From the NCBI GenBank assembly GCA_020629965.1, contig JAHDCG010000003.1:49085-113084 (forward strand): a stretch of 64,000 nucleotides of DNA, in the 5' to 3' direction. The first letter of the stretch is position 1; every line of letters begins with the position of its first letter. A program made the translations under genes and the position numbers. Below, piece by piece: positions 44,901 through 56,900 of this stretch. The stretch is from Saprospiraceae bacterium (GTDB lineage: Bacteria > Bacteroidota > Bacteroidia > Chitinophagales > Saprospiraceae). The notes beneath the pieces are model-generated. The model made no database searches and was not told the origin of the DNA. It saw only the letters and a program-made list of their open reading frames with translations.

Positions 44901-47900
44901 GCCGCATCCGTTTTCGCAATGCCGCTGAGTTGCAGGTCACACGGTTCTTGCTCTACCGTTACCATGAGGTAAGTGGTGTCGCAGACTTCCGTGCCGCCGT
45001 AGTAGCAGGTCACGATGACAATCGGCTCATTTGCCGCGCCCGTAAAGCCTTGTGCCGGGTCGAGTACCATGCAGTTGCCTTCGAGGAACATACCCATGAC
45101 TTCGTCCGTATCGCCTACGTTTGCAAAGCTCTGTGAAGTAGCCGCTTCCGGATAATCCATGGCTTCGTCCGGCAGACAGTACGAGGTCGGCGTTTGGAAA
45201 GGAATGCTCGTCGCAAAGGTAGCAGGAGCCGGTGCCGGAATGTCACAACCGTCTGCTACCGTAAAGGTATCGTCGGTGCTGCATCCTTCGCTGTCCGTTA
45301 CCGTGAGCGTGTAAGTTCCTTCCGTCAATCCGTTGATGTTTTGCGTCGTCGCGCCCGTGTTCCATGCGTAAGTGTACGGTGCCGTGCCGCCGTTGACCGT
45401 GACCGCGAGTGCGCCGTCATTGCCCGCGCAAGACTCATCGGTTACATCTGCCGTCAGGCTCATCGGTGAAGGTGCGATAACCAAAGCCGTGTACATCGAA
45501 ACACATTGTCCGACGCTGTGAGTCACGGTGTACATACCCGCCGGCAAGTTGCTGACCGGAGTCGTACCGAGATTGTCGCCCGCTTGGTTGAAGACCGTAA
45601 ACACGCGCTCGTCCGCCGAAGCAATCGTAGCGTCGGTTTCGTCGCTGCAAGTCGCATTCGTGATAATCACGTCGTCTTCCGTGAGCGGAGCCAACTGCTC
45701 GGTCAGGGTAAACTGCGTCGTTGCCGTACAGCCGTTTTCGTCCGTCACACCGAGCATGTAAGTGCCGGCGGTCAGGTTGCCTACGCTGAAGGTCGGAGTC
45801 GTAATGCCGCCGACGATTTGCGTACCGTCTAAAGTCAAGCTGTAAGAGCCGCTGAAGTTGCCGACCACAGCCATGACCTTACCGTTGTCGCCGCCGCCGC
45901 AGGCCGGAGCCTCGATGAGTTGCGTGTCTAAGGTTAAGTCACCGCTGTTGCTGCCGACGGTTACGTTTTTCTGCGTCGCACAGCCGTTGGCATCGCTGAC
46001 GCTGAAGATATAATCGCCTGCCGCTAAGCCGGTTACGTCGATGGAAGAGGTCGTTTGGTTATCCAAAGTACCCGAAGTCGGGCCGTCGTAGCTTACCGTG
46101 AAAGGCGCGTCGCCCGAGGTCACATTGACATTGACCGTTCCGTCCGCACCTTCGCAGGTCGCGGTTTGAGTATTTGTGGTCGTGAAATCGACGTCGCCGC
46201 CGACCTGACCGACCCAACCCATACCCGTAGCCGTGCAGCCCGTCGTTTGGTCGGTTACAGTAAACGGATACATACCCGCCGTGAGGTCGGTTGCCGTAGC
46301 GGTCGTGCTGTTGCTGCCTTCCCACTCGAATACGAGAGTGCCGACCGCGCCTTCCGTAGTTGCAATGGCGGAGCCGTTGCTTTCGCCGCATTCCGCATCG
46401 AAGTTGATGACGGAAGTAACGACTAATTCACAAGGCGGTACTTCTACCGTGACTTCAATGTAGGTCGTATCGCAAATTTGCGAAGCATTGTCATAGCAAT
46501 GTACCACACAAATCAAGTCGCTGCTCGTACCGAAATAATCGTCCGCCGGTTCTAAAGTCAGGCAGTCGCCGTCGAGGTTGCTTGCCGTTACCGTGTTCGG
46601 GTTGCCCGTGTCGCAGAAAGTCGTGCTGACTGCATCCGCAGGGAATTGTAAGACCGAAGCCGGAATACAAGTCTCGGTGTCCGTTTCAAAAGGAATGGTC
46701 ACTTCGACAATATCGGACGGCGGTAATACGGTTACGAAAATGTAAGTCGTATCGCAGATTTCGCCGCTCGGTGCGCTGTCGTTTGCGTAGCAGTGTGTCA
46801 CGCAAATCGGAGTCGGCATCGCGCCGACGTAGCTGTCGTTCGGGTTCAGCGTCAGGCAGTTTTCCGTCAGAGCGGAAGCCAAAACAGTATTCGGATTGCC
46901 TGCGTTGCAGAATTCCGCGTCGGTGAAAGTACCCGGGAATTGCAGCACGTCGTCGTCCAGGCAAATCTCGGTCGGGTCAGCCGCCGGAATGAATACTTCG
47001 ATAGTATCCGGTGCGGGCAATACGGTTACGTTGAGGTAAGTCGTATCGCAAATCGTACCGTCGCCGTAGCAGTGTACTACACAGAGTTGTTCATCGGCTT
47101 CGCCGACAAAGTCGTTCGCTGCATCCAAAGTGACGCAGTTGCCGCTGACGTTCGTTACCGCGACTTCGTTGGTATTACCTGCGTTGCAAATGGCGGTCGA
47201 GACCAAATCATCGGGGAACTCGAGCACCGTTTCATCCAAGCAAACTTCCGTCGGGTCGTCGCTTGTCAGTATCACATCGACTACATCCGAAGGCGGAGTC
47301 ACCGTGACATTGATGTAGGTCGTATCACAAATTTCCGTATCGCCGAAGCTGCCGTAGCAGTGAATAATACAAATCGGTTCGCTTGAGTAGCCCGTGAAAT
47401 CCATTGCCGGAGCCAAAGCGAGGCAGTTGTCCATGAATTGCGGCGAGAAAACGGTGTTCGCATCGCCTTGATTGCAGTAGTTCACAGACTCGATAGTACC
47501 CGGATATTCCAAAGTTTCTTCATCCAAACAAACGAAAGAGTCATCGTTCGGCGGAATAACAAACTCGACGGTATCAGGAGCCGGTGAGACTGCGATTTCG
47601 AGATAAGTCGTATCGCAAATCGTACCGTCGCCGTAGCAGTGTACCACACAAAGTTGGTCGTTCACCAAGCCCGCAAAATCATCCGCCGGGTCGATAGTGA
47701 CGCAGTTGTCGTCGATGTCGGTAACGATTGCTTCGTCCGGATTACCGGCGTTGCAAATCGTGGTCGAGACCAAATCATCGGGGAATTCGAGCACCGTTTC
47801 GTCCAAGCAGACTTCGCTCGGCTCGTCGGCTGAAATGACCACCTGCACCGTGTCCGCCGGCGGAGTCACCGTCACGTTGATGTAGGTTGTATCGCAGACT

Positions 47901-50900
47901 TCAACGCCGTTGACCGTGCCGTAGCAGTGTACGATGCACAGCGGCTCGTCGAGGTAGCCCGTGTAATCCGTTGCCGGAGCGAGCGTCAAACAGTTGTCGT
48001 CGTTGCTCGGAGAGAAGACCGTATTCATATCGCCTTGATTGCAGTAAGCAACCGTTTCGATAGTACCGGGGTATTCCAAAGCCGAACCGTCCAAGCAAAT
48101 TTCCGTTTCTTCATTTGCGGGAATAACCACATCGACGGTGTCCGGAGTCGGCGTAACCGTGATTTCGATGTAAGTCGTATCGCAAATCATTTGCGCGTCG
48201 TCGTAGCAGTGTACTACGCAGAGTAAATCGCTGCCCGTACCCGCAAATCCGTCAACCGGGTCAATGGTTAAGCATTGACCGTTCAGGTTGTCCGCCGTTG
48301 CTTCACCCGCAATTTCGTCGTTGCAGAAAGCCACGGAAGTCGGTGTGCCCGGGAATTGGAAATTCTCGTCATCCAAACAAACTTCCGTCGGCACATCGCC
48401 CGGTATCGTGACCCGAACCGTGTCGGTCGGAGGCAATACCGCGACCGTTAAGATGGTCGTGTCGCAGTAGTTCGCTACTTGGTCGTCGCAGTGTACGACA
48501 CACAAAGTATCGTAGCCGGCGAAATCTTCGCTCGGCAGCAAAGTAATACAGTTCGAGCCGTCGTTCACTTCCGCTGTAACCGTATTCGGGTCGTCTGCGC
48601 AAACAATCGCCGTCGTGACGTTGCCCGGCAGGTCGAAAAAGTCTGTCAGACAGGTGTCTAAAGGCGTCTCATAAATTGTAATCAAAGGAACCGTGTCGGT
48701 ACAAGAAGGCGCTCTGCCCAAATCGACCGTCACATCGTCCGTACAACCGTTAAAGTCCGTAACCGTGATGTTCACCACGCCGCCGCGCATATTTTCTACG
48801 CTCGTAAATTCATTGTAAGGATTGGTCGCAATATCGCCTTGACTCGCCGTGAGCGTGTAAGGTGAGTTGCCGCCGTTGGTCTGAATTTCGACGCGTGCAT
48901 CGCTTGCGTAACAAGCGGTAGCAACGTGCGGAGTGACAATGATTTCGAGCAAATCGTTTTGTTCGATTTCAAATTGCGCATAGTTCACACAACCCGTCAA
49001 ATGGTCTCTGACCGAAATGACATAAATACCCGCATCCAAATTGTCAGCCGAAATTTCCGCCGTCGGGTCTTCACTCGGATTGAGTTCTACCGAGCCGCCT
49101 TCATCGCCGGGGCTGATGCTGTACGTGTAGTAGCCGTCGCCGGAAACGGTGAAGACCACACTGCCGTCGCTGCCGCCGGGACAGGTCACGTTTTGTAAGT
49201 TGTCGATGCTGATTTGACCGCCGTCAGGTGCCTGCAAATTGTACGTCAATTCGGTGCTGCATTCGCCGTCGCTGACGAGTGCATTGTAAATGCCCGCGCC
49301 GAGACCGGTAATCGTTTCACCGGATAAAACCTCGCCTTGACTTGTCACCCACAGTACGGATGCCGTCGGCGAAAGTCCCGTTACGGAAATACTGCCGTCG
49401 TCGTTGCTGCAAGCGGTCGGTTGATTTACGTCTGCCGCGATGGCGTCGAAATCACAACGCTCGGGGTCGCAGTCGTTTTCCAAACGAATGAGATTGGTAC
49501 AGCCGTTTTCGTCTTCCAACAAGAACAGATAACCGCCCGCGCCGACTTGGTTGAATTGTGTTTCTACCGTAGAAGCCGGCACCGAACCGCTTGCCAAAAA
49601 CTCACCGTCAAGAATTACACTGTAATTCACGGGGAAAGCGTCGCTGTCGAGAATGAGCGTGAAAGAGCCGTTATCGAGACCGCAGTCCGGATTCGTTACG
49701 TTGGTAAACTGACCCTGCGGGCCGCTGCCGTCGATGATTGAAACTATCGTTTCGAGTGAACCGCAGTTTGCCGCATCGTCCGTTCTGACGGCGTACAAGC
49801 CGCTTGCCAAATCGGTAAATTCTACGTCGCGGTTGTCCTGCGTTACTTCGTCGATGACAGTTTCGGTGTCGGCGTCCAAGCGTACCAAAGTGAAGGTAAA
49901 CGGAGCCGTTCCGCCCGCCGCTTGGTAGCTGATGATACCGTCGGTGCCGTTGCAGTTCAAGTTATTAACGACCGTGTAGTCGAAAACATCCAAGGCGGGT
50001 ACATTGCCTACGCTGAAAGCCGCCGTGTGGTCACAACCCGTGAATTGGTCAACGACCGTCACGTAGTAAGTGCCCGCTTCGAGACCCGTCAGGTCTTCTT
50101 CATTGCTTGCAAAACCGTTGTCCGCAGCCCAAGTGTAAGTATAAGTACTCTCGAAAGGCAAATTGCCCGTCACTGTCAAATCAATCTCTCCGTTCGGAGT
50201 ATCGCAACTGCTGACCGGCGTAATATCCGCCGACAGAGTCGGTGCCGTCGGGCTGACGTTGGCGGTCTGCAAACTGCTGTCCGTACATCCGCCGTCGTTC
50301 ACTTCCAAACCGATAATTACACCGCCTACCGCTGCATATTCGACAATGAGGAGTGCGCCCGCCGGTTGGCTGCTCGTGGCAGGAGAGGAGTACAAAATCG
50401 TACCGCCGTCCAATTCCCAAGTCAGCACCGCGCCCGGAGAGGCTTCGCCGACAAACTGAATGTGTACCTCGTCATTCGCACAAGTCGGCTGAATAACGAT
50501 GAAATCCGCCATCGGGTCTGAGGTTTCGTAAAGCGTAAAGTCTTCCGTGACCGTACAGCCGCTTTCGCCCGTGAAGGTTACGCTGAAGTTGCTCACCGTG
50601 CCGTTCAGGAAAGCGTCGAAAGTCAAGGTATTATCGCTGACCGTAACGTTGTCAAAGCCGCCGCTGCCGTCGATATCGAAGTCGATAATCGCTTGGTCGA
50701 TAGAAATACTGACCGGTGCGGAGTCATTTTCGCAAATTGAAATATTATCAATCGGCGTTGTCACCGTCGGTGCCGTCGGTTCGGTAATCGTCACGATGCC
50801 GTGCGTGACTTCGCAGTTGCCCTCGGTGTTGCGCACGCGCACGTCGTAGTCATCGCCCGCGAGGTTGATGAAGACGTTAGAGGTCTGCCAAGTGGTGCCG

Positions 50901-53900
50901 CCGTCGATGCTGAATTGCAACGGAGAGTTGCTTTCCGTCTCGATAACGATTGTGCCGTTGCTTTCGCCGCAATCGGTCGGATTGGTCGTGATGACATCCG
51001 TGATGAGCGGTAATTCGGGTGCCTCCAAAACTACGCCCGGCCACATGGTCATGCAAGAGCCGTCTTCGTTGGTGACAATAACCATGTAGTTACCTGCCGC
51101 CAAACCGAGGAAAACATTGCTCGCCTGGAAAGTCGCGCCGCCGTCGATGCTGTATTGTAAGTCACCTTCGCCGTCAATAGCCGTGACTTGAATAAATCCG
51201 TCGTTCACGCCGCAGTCGGTCGGGTCTTCAAAAACCACGTCCTTGATTTGCGGTGCGTCGGGTGCGGTCAATTCTACGGGATTATTCGCAAACGGAGTCG
51301 CACAGGTTTCGTCTTCATTTCTGACAAAAATATTGTACGTGCCGTTGCTCAAATTCTCGAAAATATTGCTTGCCGACCAATTAAAGCCGTCGATGCTGTA
51401 TTCCAAATTGCCCGCGCCGCTCGCCGTGATTTCGATAGTTCCGTCGTTCACGTCGCAATCGCTCGGATCGGTCGGAATGACATCCGTTAAAGTCGGCGGA
51501 GTCGGTTCGACCAAAACCACGGGGTTAGCGTCGTAAGTCGTGAAACAGTTTTCGTCGATATTGCGTACCGCAATTTGGTAGCTGCCCGCCGGCAGGAAAG
51601 CAAATGAGTTGGTTGCGTGCCAGGTCGCACCGTTGTCGATGCTGTATTCCAAGGCGCCTTCGCTATCGGCAAAAATCGTAATTCTGCCGTCGTCCGCACC
51701 GCAGTCGCTCGGTTGTACCGCGAGGACATTACCGATGACGGGTTGCGTCGGTTCTTCCACCGTAGCCGAGAGGTAGCAAGTCAGGCAAGAGCCGTCTGCA
51801 TTCGTCACGAAAATGTGGTAAGTATCGGCCGCCAAACCGGAGAAGACATTGCCCGCCTGCCACAAAGTATCATTGCTGCCGGGCACGGTCAAACCGTACT
51901 CGTAAGGCATCTGACCGTCTTCGGCAAATACGGTAATCGTACCGTCGTCCGCACCGCATTCGGTGACGTCCGTCATCGTTACTTCTTTGACAATCGGCGC
52001 AATCGGCGATTGCAGTTCTACCGTATTATTCATCCAAGCCGTCACACAATTTTCGCCCGCATTGCGAATAAAAACGTTGTAGGTGCCGTCGGCAAGGTTA
52101 GTGAAATTCGGAGTCGTCGTCCAATTGATACCGCCGTCGATGCTGTATTCGATTGCAACTGCGGCACCGTCAATCGTGCCTGCCGTCGCGTCGATGGAAA
52201 TGCTGCCGTCGTCGGTGTCGCATTCCGTCGGATCGATGGAAACCACATCGTTGAAAACGGGAGCGGTCGGTGCGGTCAGGGTAATCGGGTTGCTTGCGGA
52301 AACCACCTCACAAGTGCCGTCCGCGTAGCGCACGATTACTTCGTAATTCATGCTCGCCGGCAAGTTGGCGAAGACGTTGCTCGTTTGGTAAGAGCCGCCG
52401 CCGTTAATGCTGTATTCCAAGCCCGCCGTGCCGTTCGCAAAGATTTCGATGCGTCCGTCCTGCTCGCCGCAGTCGGTCGGATTGAAAGTGTCGATTTTGG
52501 TAATCGTCGGCGCGACCGGGTCGGTCAGAACTACGATTTCACCCGCTGTCAGACAAGTCATGTCGGCATTGCGCACGTAAGTCGTGTAGGTGCCGCCCGC
52601 CAATCCGCTGAAGGTATTGTCGGTCTGCCACACGAAAGTACCGTCGAGTTCGTAACCGTACTCCAAAGTACCGCTGCCCGCCGTTGCCGAAATGATAATT
52701 TCGCCGTCGGTCACGCCGCAGTCGGTCGGTTGCGTAAAGTTGACGCTTGTAAACTCGGGTGCATCCGGTGCAGTCAAAATGACCGCATTGCCCGCCCAAG
52801 CCGCTTGACAATCGCCGCCGACATAGCGCACAAATACATTGTAAGTGCCGGCATCCAAAGTCAAAAATTCATTCGAGGTTTGGAAATTGAAGCCGTCGAT
52901 GCTGTATTCCAAAGTCGTCGCGCCGCCCGTTGCGGTGACAGTGATGCTGCCGTCCTGCGTGCCGCAGTCGGAAGGATCGACCGCCGCTACGTCCGTGACA
53001 GCCGGAGCTTCGATGACCGTTACCGTGACCATATCGGTCGAAGTACAACCGAAATCGTTGGTGACCGTGACTTCGTAAGTCGTCGTGACGGTCGGAGTCG
53101 CAATCGGATTGTGAATATTCGCATTGCTCAAAGTCGCATCCGGCGTCCAGGTGTAAGTGCCGTCGCCGCCCGCTGCGTTGAGTTGAATGCTTTCGCCCGC
53201 GCAGATGGTTACATCGTCGCCCGCTTGTGCGGTCGGTACGGGTTGAACGGTAATCGTTTCAAAGATGGTGTCGCGGCAACCGGCGGGGGTTTCGACTGCC
53301 AACATGACATCGTATTCACCCGCGTTTGCGTAGATGTGTGTCGGTTCGCGCAGCGTCGAAACGTTGCTTGTACCCGAGGTCGGGTCGTCGAAATTCCATT
53401 CGTAAATCAAATTATCGGTCGTGCCCGTCGGGGTGTGATTGATGAACACGGTTTCCGTATCCGGACAAGTTTCTTCCGCGTGGAAGTCAGGTTCCGGCAA
53501 GGCGTTGACGGTAATAACTACGGTGTCGGTTGCTTCGCAAAGTGTACCTACCGCCGTGGTGACGGTGTAAACGGTGCTTTGGTCGGGAGCAGCGACGGGG
53601 CTTGCGCAGTTTACGCAGGATAAGCCCGTACCCGGCGACCAAACGTAGCTGCCGTTGCCGCCCGTTGCCGTCAAAGTAGTGCTTTCACCTTCACAAATTT
53701 CCGTATCCGTGCCCGCATCGGGAGCGATACAGTCGATGTAACCCGCGTCTAAGTGCGGATAGTTTTCGCCCGGTGCCAAAGTGACGACCTGCGTGACGCC
53801 CATAGCGTTGGCATCGCTGCCGTCGGTGTCGTTGCCGTTACCTTGTACGGTTAAGATATAAGCTGCCTCGGTCGGGTCGGTTGCCGTGCCGTTGTCAAAT

Positions 53901-56900
53901 ACGACGTAGTAATCGCCGGGAACAAGGCCGGTAAATTCGTAGAAACCCGCGCCGTCGGTAGTGACGGTCATGCCGGTCGAAGTACCGTCGCCGTTGAATA
54001 ATTCTACGGTGACACCTTCGATGCCCGACTCGGTCATGTCTTGAATGCCGTCGCCGTTGCTGTCGAACCACACATAGTCACCGAGACTTGCGGGAGCAAA
54101 ATAACCGGCGTCGATGGTGTCGTCGAACTCGCCCGAAGCTAAGCTGATTGTAGCAGTCGTACCGTTGATTAAATCGACGATGTCGCTGTCGCCGGCGTCG
54201 CCCGCTGCGGGGTTGTTTTGTACGGTCGGTTCGAAGCCGTTCGGTACGCTTGTCGTAACAAATTGTACAACGTAATCGCCCGGAGTTAAGCCCGTGAACG
54301 AGTACGCACCCGTGTTGTCGGTCGTATCGGCTGCGAGGATGTTGCCCATGTTGTCCAACAAATTGACAATGACGCCCGCAATGCCGTCTTCGGTCGGGTC
54401 TTGAATACCGTCGTTGTTTTCGTCCAACCACACGTAATTTCCTAAGCCCGCCGCCTGATAGTAACCCGCGTCTAAGTCTTCGTAATTATCGCCCGGAGCC
54501 AAAGTCACCGTTTCGGATTGACCGGTAACGGGGTCTGCGTCGCTGTCCGCTTGTTCGACTCCGATATTCGGGGTCGTCGGAATGTATCCCTCGGACGTCA
54601 GGCTGCTGCTGTTGTGGTCGAATACGACGTAATAATCACCGGGGATTAATTCGGTAAACTCGTAAAAACCGTCGTTTGTACCGTCATTCATCGTGACGGT
54701 CTGCGTGAGGAAAGTGCCGTCACCGGAGTACAGACTCACGAGTACGCCGTTGATGCCCGTTTCGCTTGCTTCGGCTACACCGTTGTTATTTTCGTCAAAC
54801 CAAACGTAATCACCCAAACTCGCGGGGATGTAGTAACCTGCATCCAAGTGCGGATAAAAATCACCGGGTTCCAAATCAACGATTTCGGTTTCACCCGTCA
54901 GTACGTTGGCATCGCTGCCCGTTGCTTCCGTTCCGTTAGCGTCTTCGGTGGTCGGTGCAAAGTTTGAATCTACCGCCGCCGCGCTGTTGTGGTCAAAAAC
55001 CACATAGTATTCGCCCGGAGTCAAACCCGTAAATTCGTAGTAGCCGGGTTCGCCCGTATCGGGATTAAGGGCAGTCGTAGTGACCTCGCCGGTCGGGGTG
55101 CCGTCGCCGTTGAAGAGCGTGACATTTACGCCGTTGATGCCCGTTTCGCCTGCATCTTGTACACCGTCGCCGTCGGCATCGTACCACACGTAATCACCCA
55201 AGCCCGCGCCTAAGAAGTAGCCGGCGTCGATGGTGTCGTCAAATTCACCCGCGCTCAAGGTAATGAAGCCGGTGCCGCCCGTTGCCGGATTGACGATGTC
55301 GCTGTCGTTGGCGTCATCGCCCGCGTTTTGCATGGTCTGCACCATATCTTCAGGTACGGAAGCAGGGACAAACTCGACGTAGTAAGTGCCGGGCGTTAAG
55401 CCTGTGAAAGAATACGCACCGGTGTTATCGGTAGTATCGGCAGCCAATTGGTTACCTAAATTATCAAACAAGAGTACAATCACACCCGCGATACCGTCTT
55501 CGGTCGGGTCTTGAATACCGTCGTTATTTTCGTCCAACCACACGTAATTTCCTAAGCCCGCCGCCTGATAGTAACCCGCGTCGAGGTCGGGGAAGTTATC
55601 GCCCGCAGCTAAGGTAACGGTCTGACTTTGACCCGTCAGAGGGTCGGCGTCGCTGTCGTCTTCTTCGTCGATACCCGCCGCATTTTGTTGGGTCGGCAAA
55701 AGACCGCTCGACGTCAGCGCGCTGCTGTTGTGGTCGAATACGACGTAGTAATCGCCGGGTTCTAAACCGGTGAACTCGTAGAAACCGTCGTTGGTGCCGT
55801 TGTTAGCGGTCAGAGTGGTGGCGAGCAAATTATTGTCGCCGTCGAAAAGGCTGACGGTTACGCCGTTGATACCGTTTTCGGTATTGTCTTGGTCGCCGTC
55901 GTTGTCTTCGTCAAACCAAACGTAATCTCCCAAACTCGCCAAATTGGTGTAACCCGCGTCGAGGTGCGGATAATTTTCGCCCGCCGAAAGAGTCACGACC
56001 GGAGTCGCGCCCGAAGCATTCGCATCGCTGCCCGTGACGTCGGTGCCGTTGCCGGGAGTGGTCAAAGCGTACATCGCTTCGTCCGCATCGTCTGCCGTGC
56101 TGTTGTCGAAGACGACATAGTAATCGCCGGGAATGAGGTTGGTAAATTCGTAGAAACCCGTGCCGTCGGTCGCCGTCGTTTGACCCGTCGGAGTGCCGTC
56201 GCCGTTGAAAAGCGTTACGGTGACACCTTCGATGCCCGGTTCGCCCGCGTCTTGAATACCGTCTGCGTCGATGTCGTACCACGCGAAGTCACCGAGACTC
56301 GCGGGTGCGAAATATCCGGCATCAACGGTGTCGTCAAATTCGCCCGCAGACAGAGTAATCGTCGCCGTCGTACCGTTTACCAAATCGACAATATCGCTGT
56401 CGCCGGCGTCGCCCGCAGCCGGGTTATTTTGCATAGTCGGGTTGAAACCGCCCGGTACGCTCGTCGGGACAAATTGTACGGAATAATCGCCCGGCATTAA
56501 GCCCGTGAACGAGTATGCGCCCGTGTTGTCGGTCGTGTCGGTGGCAATGACATTGCCCGCATCGTCCAACAAATTGACAATCACACCCGCGATACCGTCT
56601 TCGGTCGGGTCTTGAATACCGTCGTTATTTTCGTCCAACCACACGTAATTTCCTAAGCCCGCCGCCTGATAGTAACCCGCGTCGAGGTCGGGGAAGTTAT
56701 CGCCCGCAGCTAAGGTAACGGTCTGACTTTGACCCGTCAGAGGGTCGGCGTCGCTGTCGTTGTTTTCGGCGGTGGTATTTTGTTGTGTCGGTAAATAACC
56801 GTTAGAAGTTAAGGTGCTGCTTGCGTGGTCGAAAACGACATAGTAGTCACCGGGCACTAAGTCGGTAAACTCGTAGAAACCGTCGTTGGTGCCGTTGTCA

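Noticed and set aside
51617..53623. 668-codon plus-strand open frame
   Set aside because: It is antisense to the giant adhesin repeats; its length follows from the codon bias and repeat structure of the real gene. It has no start context, signal or domain.
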